Assembly: GCF_006715485.1 (NCBI RefSeq)
Contig: NZ_VFNH01000006.1
Coordinates: 1-64,000 of the forward strand
Reading direction: 5' to 3'
DNA from: Herbaspirillum sp. SJZ107
Lineage (GTDB): Bacteria; Pseudomonadota; Gammaproteobacteria; Burkholderiales; Burkholderiaceae_D
DNA length: 64,000 nt
Shown: positions 59,456 through 64,000 of the stretch, in pieces
Numbering within the stretch: the stretch's first letter is position 1
Layout: the number at the start of each line of letters is the position of its first letter
Translations under genes and position numbers: made by a program
Notes under the pieces: model-generated
Told to the model about the DNA's origin: nothing
Databases searched by the model: none
What the model saw: the letters and a program-made list of their open reading frames with translations, nothing else

Positions 59456-60823
59456 ATGGAGAACGAAAATTTGAAGTTAGGCGGTGTGCGACACGTCTCC
59501 TTGCCACCTGTAAGCGAGTCGATGTCGGATAAGGCACGGGAAGCGACCTTCCAGAAAGTCACATGGAGATTGATGTCCTTCCTCTTCGTGTGCTGGGTGC
59601 TCAATTATCTGGACCGCGTCAATGTTAGTTTTGCTCAACTGCAACTAAAGCAGGATCTGGGCATGAGCGACGCCGCTTACGGACTGGGGATCAGCCTGTT
59701 TTTTATCGGCTACATCCTGCTTGAAGTGCCAAGCACTTTGTGGCTGGAAAAGGTCGGAGCACGCAAGACGGTAACCCGTATCATGCTGTTGTGGGGTGTC
59801 ATCTCGACTTCCATGGCATTCATGACCTCGCCAACGCAGTTCTATATCGCACGTATCTTGCTAGGTGCCGCAGAAGCTGGCTTCTGGCCGGGCATTATCC
59901 TTTACATGACCTACTGGTTTCCGGCAGAGCGGCGCGCTCGCATCACTTCCCGTTTCCTTCTCGCGATCGCGGTCGCTGGCGTCATCGGAGGCCCGCTGTC
60001 GGGATGGATCCTTCACAACTTTAACGGTGTCATGGGCTACCGGAACTGGCAATGGTTGTTCTTCCTGGAGGGGGTGCCGGCTGTGATTGGTGGTGTAGTG
60101 GCTTACTTCTACCTTGTCGATAAACCGGAACAGGCGAAGTGGCTCAGTCCCGCCGAGAAGAAAATTATCACTGACGCGCTCGCCGCAGATACCCGCGCCG
60201 CGGACAAGAAGACCAAGTCTGCGCACAGAATCGGAATGGCCCTGCGCGATCCGCGCGTATATATTCTTGCCTGGGGATGGAGTACGGTCCCGTTATGCGG
60301 CACCATCCTGAATTATTGGACGCCGACGATCATCAAACAATCCGGGGTCAACAATGTGCTAAATGTCGGCCTGCTGTCAGCCTTGCCTTACATAATCGGT
60401 GCGCTCGGGATGCTCATGATCGCGCGGAGCTCCGACCTTTCGCTGGAACGTCGCTGGCATTTCTTCGCTTGTACCTGTTTTGGCGGTTTGGGTGGCCTTG
60501 CGCTGGCCACCATGTCGACCAACTCGGCCGCCGCTATCATCTGTTTGGGCCTCATCTCGGTTTCCTATTTCTCTGCGGCCGCGATCATCTGGTCAATTCC
60601 TCCCGCCTACCTGTCGGAGGAAGCCAGAGCCAGCGGGATCGGCATCATCAGTAGCATTGGCCAGATTGGAGCATTCTGCGCACCTATCATGCTTGGCTGG
60701 ATCAAAACGCTGACGGGGAGCTTGACAATTGGCCTGATAATTATCTCGGGATTGGTCATAAGCGGCGGGTTGGCAGTGCTACTCGGTGTGCCTTCCAAAA
60801 CAAAACCGGTCAACGATGATTAG
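59456..60823 (+). CDS. ophD: MFS permease, anion:cation symporter family (probable phthalate permease)
   Basis: This 455-residue transporter with 12 membrane helices reads WVLNYLDRVNVSFAQLQLKQ, the ACS-family opening. The family motif region is LEKVGARKTVTRIMLLWGVI. Phthalate (OphD), tartrate and glucarate permeases share this family. ACAGGAGACCAGG precedes ATG 59456. The double operator upstream ties its expression to the oxygenase and importer operons. Confidence 0.83.
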   Translation: MENENLKLGGVRHVSLPPVSESMSDKAREATFQKVTWRLMSFLFVCWVLNYLDRVNVSFAQLQLKQDLGMSDAAYGLGISLFFIGYILLEVPSTLWLEKVGARKTVTRIMLLWGVISTSMAFMTSPTQFYIARILLGAAEAGFWPGIILYMTYWFPAERRARITSRFLLAIAVAGVIGGPLSGWILHNFNGVMGYRNWQWLFFLEGVPAVIGGVVAYFYLVDKPEQAKWLSPAEKKIITDALAADTRAADKKTKSAHRIGMALRDPRVYILAWGWSTVPLCGTILNYWTPTIIKQSGVNNVLNVGLLSALPYIIGALGMLMIARSSDLSLERRWHFFACTCFGGLGGLALATMSTNSAAAIICLGLISVSYFSAAAIIWSIPPAYLSEEARASGIGIISSIGQIGAFCAPIMLGWIKTLTGSLTIGLIIISGLVISGGLAVLLGVPSKTKPVNDD

Positions 60824-61377
60824 GCCAAACTTCTGGCTACGACAAGCGGAGCGCCATGCTGACGTGGCGGAGTTCATTGTGCTGCTGTCTGGCACCAGCG
60901 TGATCGGGTCGATCTGCGTCGGGCGGCCCCGCCCGCCTTGCCAATGGCGACAGCCAGTTTAATCTCTAGTAGCAGTTACCGGTGCGCGGCGAGTAGGGAC
61001 AGGTGGACCGTCGCACCATTTAGTACCCAACGATGGAAGCCTTGTTGTTCAGCTTGCGTGTTTCTTGTGCCTAGGTACTGTGCTCAAGCGATGCAGTCGG
61101 TCATGATGTGCAGGGACATCAAGGCCGTATGCAAGGTAGTCGAGATGAAGATGACGGCGGAGACGAACGCCAGATTGGTATGTTTAACGTCATGACCTTC
61201 GGCAAATACTCCGTACTGTCGAGTGTCAGAGATGGCTTTGCGCTGTGGGTGCTAGCTAACCTGGTGGCGGTCCATTCAGAATGTGAACGATTGGATCAGC
61301 ACAGTCTTGTTGCGAGTAGCATAGCCGTGCAATTAATGCTTGGATCAACGACAAGGTTTGAATCGCCACGAGTTCAG
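60824..61377. other. non-coding stretch, nothing recognised
   Basis: About 550 bp between the permease and the IS3 left end. Small frames exist but none has a start signal, codon bias or family resemblance. It may be decayed sequence. Confidence 0.5.
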
Positions 61378-62569
61378 TAGACACTCCTGAGCCTATAATT
61401 GAAGGTTCAAGGAGAAGTCATGAGCGGCAAGCGGTATCCCGAAGAATTCAAGATTGAAGCAGTCAAGCAGGTGACGGAGCGCGGCCACGCGGCCACGGAG
61501 GTTGCTGCACGGCTGGGCGTGAGCTCGCACAGCCTGTATCAATGGGTAAAACGCTACAGCGCACCACCAGCCGAGCGTCAGAAGACGGACGATCAGCAGG
61601 CGGAGATGAAGCGCCTGAAGGCCGAATTGAAACGCGTTACCGAGGAGCGCGACATTTTAAAAAAGGCCGCCGCGTACTTTGCCAAGATGTCCGGGTAAGG
61701 TACGCCTTCATTCGCGATGCTCGCCATGAGCATTCGATCCGAAGGCTTTGCAAGATGATGACGGTGCATCCCAGCGGTTTTTATGCCTGGTGCGCCGAGC
61801 CAGAAAGTCAACGGGACCAGGAAGATCGGCGTCTGCTCGGGCACATCAAACAGTCGTGGTTGGAAAGCGGCGCGGTGTACGGCTATCGAAAAGTGTCCGA
61901 CGACCTGCGCGACCTGGGCGAGCAATGCGGCATCAATCGTGTTCACCGAATCATGCGTACTGCTGGTTTGCGCTCACAGACCGGCTATGGCAAGCGCCGT
62001 TTCAAACGCAGCGGCGCGCCCTCCGTGGTGGCGCCAAACCATTTGCAGCGGCAGTTCGATGTGACTGAGCCAAACAAGGTCTGGGTCACGGATATCACGT
62101 ACATCCGTACCCATGAGGGTTGGTTGTACCTGGCCGCAGTGCTCGACCTGTTTTCCCGTCAGGTAATCGGATGGTCGATGGGATCGAGAATGGATCGCGA
62201 GCTCGCCTTGAACGCATTGCTGATGGCTGTCTGGCGACGTCAGCCAAAGCAAACCGTCATGGTTCATTCGGATCAGGGTAGTCAGTTCAGCAGCTACGAC
62301 TGGCGCGATTTTCTAAAGGCGCATAATCTCGAGCAGAGCATGAGCCGACGCGGCAATTGTCACGATAATGCTGTCGCGGAGAGCTTTTTCCAACTGCTGA
62401 AAAGAGAACGCGTTCGTCGTCGAATCTACGCTACCCGCGACGAGGCCAGGCAGGACATCTTCGACTATATCGAGATGTTCTACAATCCGAAGCGCCGGCA
62501 CAGCTTCAGCAATGACCTGTCGCCAGTCGAGTACGAAAAGCAGTATTTCCAGCGGCTCAGGAGTGTCTA
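61378..62569 (+). mobile_element. IS3-family element, intact
   Basis: Perfect 16-bp terminal repeats TAGACACTCCTGAGCC (61378-61393) and its complement (62554-62569) enclose orfA and orfB. No target duplication is obvious. The right end abuts a decayed IS5 transposase. Confidence 0.92.
61420..61698 (+). CDS. IS3-family transposase orfA
   Basis: This 92-residue protein reads MSGKRYPEEFKIEAVKQVTE, then LGVSSHSLYQWVKRY and a zipper MKRLKAELKRVTEERDILKK. AAGGAGAAGTC precedes ATG 61420. A run of six A (61659-61664, in TTTTAAAAAAGG) is a typical -1 slippage site leading into the orfB frame. Confidence 0.93.
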   Translation: MSGKRYPEEFKIEAVKQVTERGHAATEVAARLGVSSHSLYQWVKRYSAPPAERQKTDDQQAEMKRLKAELKRVTEERDILKKAAAYFAKMSG

Positions 62570-62570
62570 G
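61542..62570 (+). CDS. IS3-family transposase orfB
   Basis: The catalytic part begins near 61695 (RYAFIRDARHEHSIRRLCKM); the frame itself is open from 61542 because fusion to orfA occurs by -1 frameshift at 61659-61664. The DDE triad is complete: Asp in VTDITYIRT, Asp in HSDQGSQFSS, Glu in NAVAESFFQLLK. The stop lies in the right terminal repeat. Confidence 0.92.
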   Translation: MGKTLQRTTSRASEDGRSAGGDEAPEGRIETRYRGARHFKKGRRVLCQDVRVRYAFIRDARHEHSIRRLCKMMTVHPSGFYAWCAEPESQRDQEDRRLLGHIKQSWLESGAVYGYRKVSDDLRDLGEQCGINRVHRIMRTAGLRSQTGYGKRRFKRSGAPSVVAPNHLQRQFDVTEPNKVWVTDITYIRTHEGWLYLAAVLDLFSRQVIGWSMGSRMDRELALNALLMAVWRRQPKQTVMVHSDQGSQFSSYDWRDFLKAHNLEQSMSRRGNCHDNAVAESFFQLLKRERVRRRIYATRDEARQDIFDYIEMFYNPKRRHSFSNDLSPVEYEKQYFQRLRSV

Positions 62571-62571
62571 G

Positions 62572-63138
62572 AAAGCCGTGGCGATTCAAACATAAGTCAT
62601 CGATAAAGCGTGAAAAGATAATGGCAGCGGCTAGCGAAAGTAACGCAGCATCAGCGTCTAGGCTACGCTCAAAACGGATGCGCAACTTACCGAAGCACGC
62701 GAACCAGGCATGCGTTCGCTCGACCACCCATCGATGCCTGCCCAAGCGCTCACTGCTTTCGATGCCTTTGCGAGCGATGCGTCCCGTGATTCCTCGCTTT
62801 CGCAAGTAGCGCTGGCACCGCGCGTAATCGTAGCCTTTGTCGGCGTGCAGTTTACCGGGCCGCTTTCTCGGCCGACCGTCCAGTCCAGGCACCGCTGGGA
62901 TTGCATCCAGCGTGTGCTCGAATGCCATGGAATCGTGCCGGTTCGCTCCGGCGACCGTAATGGCCAACGGAATGCCCCTTGCATCTACGATGACGTGGCG
63001 TTTGCTGCCGAGTTTTCCTCGGTCAGTCGGGTCCAGCTGGAGGTCTATCTGCCAGGCTGAGCGGCTGCGGTGTGCTCCACAGGTTGCACAGACACCTGGC
63101 TCCACTCGCCATTCTGAAACTTCCACAGTCGCAACCAC
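62572..63138 (-). pseudogene. IS5-family (IS427 group) transposase, N-terminally truncated
   Basis: The C-terminal about 155 residues are well kept: PTDRGKLGSKRHVIVDARGI, ANRHDSMAFEHTLDAI, LHADKGYDYARCQRYLRKRG and RHRWVVERTHAWFACFGKLR (Glu of the DDE triad). Upstream of DPTDRGKL the usual first-half sequence is missing and replaced by unrelated text. The 3' end runs straight into the terminal repeat of the IS3 element. Confidence 0.85.
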
Positions 63139-63261
63139 ACCCTCGAGAACTCGTCCATGCCGAGATTCAGGTCTGTTTGTGGACTGGCAAGACGACTGTG
63201 CGGGTTGAGCTTGGGGCTGTTGCTACAGTCTCGAACGCTTAGCGTAACGAACTTCCATTAC

Positions 63262-64000
63262 TCAGGCTTTTTGGAGCACAAAGCCAGGCGCAGGGGTTCC
63301 GGGCCACAGCTCGTAGAACACGTTGGTCGCATGATGGCCGCCATTTCTCGGACTCGGGTCGATGCCTAGCGCTCTCGCTGCCGCGATGCTCAGTTCACCG
63401 ATCTTGTCCGACGGGCCTTTGTCGGCGACGACGCAGTCGACGCTTTTGCCGTTCCACGTGACGCGGGCCTTCGAGCCGCGCACGATCCCTACCGTCTTTT
63501 GCACAACTAGTGGCGGCACAACGATGTAGGGGACGGTCTCGGCATCGACATAAGCGCTCGGATCATCGGGCGCCTTGCCTGGGTGCCGGTACCAGGTGGT
63601 GGAGGCAATTACGCCGTCTCGAAAGACCTTGGGCTCGTTGTCCGCGCCAAGAATGACGACGTCGCGCGCCCAAGCCTTCTCGCATATCACTTTGCCGCCG
63701 TCGATTCGCATCCCGCCATTAGCGAGCTTTTCGGTTCCCGTGTCATCAGCACGATACGCCACCGCTTGGCCGTTCTGTCCGTTCGCACCGTCGGCATCGA
63801 TGTCCGCATCCGCCGTGAAGTACACACGGCTGTCGTTGTCCTGATAGATCTGGCAAACATAACCTTTATCATTGATGGTACCGAGCGTCACCGTGTTCGC
63901 TGCCGGTTTTGGGTCCGGTTCGGCGAAGACAACTGCCAGTGGATCGCCCGCAGTGGCCTTGAAATATTCCCATACTGCCGAACTTCCTTGCGCGGTAATG
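63262..64000 (-). CDS. glycoside hydrolase family 75 chitosanase-like protein (partial, runs off window)
   Basis: The minus frame is open from the window end (ITAQGSSAVWEYFKATAG) to TGA 63262. The core reads YFTADADIDADGANGQNGQA, AYRADDTGTEKLANGGM and CVVADKGPSDKIGELSIAAA, the fungal-type chitosanase (GH75) signature with its acidic catalytic residues in DADIDADG and ADKGP. The N-terminus lies outside the window, so signal peptide and start are unknown. It is unrelated to the aromatic pathways and probably marks the host backbone or another cargo. Confidence 0.75.
   Translation of the reverse strand, partial: ITAQGSSAVWEYFKATAGDPLAVVFAEPDPKPAANTVTLGTINDKGYVCQIYQDNDSRVYFTADADIDADGANGQNGQAVAYRADDTGTEKLANGGMRIDGGKVICEKAWARDVVILGADNEPKVFRDGVIASTTWYRHPGKAPDDPSAYVDAETVPYIVVPPLVVQKTVGIVRGSKARVTWNGKSVDCVVADKGPSDKIGELSIAAARALGIDPSPRNGGHHATNVFYELWPGTPAPGFVLQKA

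Noticed and set aside
1..64000. CRISPR arrays, rRNA operons, complete tRNA genes or replication origins
   Set aside because: No regularly spaced short repeats, rRNA segments, full cloverleafs or iteron clusters were seen on reading through the window.

Overview
The window is high-GC DNA that reads like a betaproteobacterium of the Burkholderiales (Oxalobacteraceae- or Comamonadaceae-like). This rests on gene families and codon style only; there is no rRNA or other taxonomic marker. It is an accessory catabolic region holding two aromatic-degradation blocks, separated and edged by insertion sequences.

Block 1 (about 1.7-20.9 kb) is a complete phenol/catechol meta-cleavage pathway. A DmpR-type sigma-54 activator (minus strand) faces a sigma-54 promoter that drives the six-subunit phenol hydroxylase (dmpKLMNOP), a ferredoxin and a catechol 2,3-dioxygenase, closed by a clear terminator. 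A second unit has an orphan Rieske oxygenase and a second dioxygenase gene, identical to the first over 949 bp. A LysR gene follows on the minus strand. Divergent from it runs a long operon: HbpS/GlcG-like protein, semialdehyde dehydrogenase, hydratase, acetaldehyde dehydrogenase, aldolase, decarboxylase, tautomerase, hydrolase and an MFS transporter. The Rieske unit and the long operon share the same operator sequence, so one LysR protein probably controls both.

From 20.9 to 42.4 kb is a mosaic of scars: a tRNA 3' fragment, pieces of plasmid/phage-type genes, decayed IS3 and IS6 elements, a 1687-residue kinase-AAA-GAF-GGDEF protein, a more AT-rich mini-cluster (GntR regulator, third catechol 2,3-dioxygenase, esterase, ferredoxin), a MITE and an outer-membrane protein. 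It ends in a compact locus of Sir2 (truncated), FtsK-gamma-like, alpha/beta hydrolase, a small three-repeat protein, a SLOG-type putative molybdenum carrier and an SGNH hydrolase. Three copies of a CGAC-N7-GTCG operator lie between its genes. Two IS110 copies in opposite orientation bracket about 39 kb. The second appears to sit inside the terminal repeat of an IS5-type element.

Block 2 (42.4-60.8 kb) looks like an o-phthalate pathway: Rieske oxygenase, dihydroxyphthalate decarboxylase, a pathway-specific quinolinate phosphoribosyltransferase, oxygenase reductase, dihydrodiol dehydrogenase, DMT exporter, porin and MFS permease, plus an ABC importer and a MarR regulator. One palindrome, CTTAGA-GA-TCTAAG, recurs at the ABC, oxygenase and permease promoters, at fixed distance from the -10 box in two of them. 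Upstream lie an aldehyde dehydrogenase and a ThDP-dependent decarboxylase, divergent from an HTH protein fused to a citrate-synthase fold that lacks most catalytic residues; I read that protein as a candidate undescribed regulator.

The last 2.6 kb holds an intact IS3 element abutting a decayed IS5 transposase, and a chitosanase-like gene that runs off the window.
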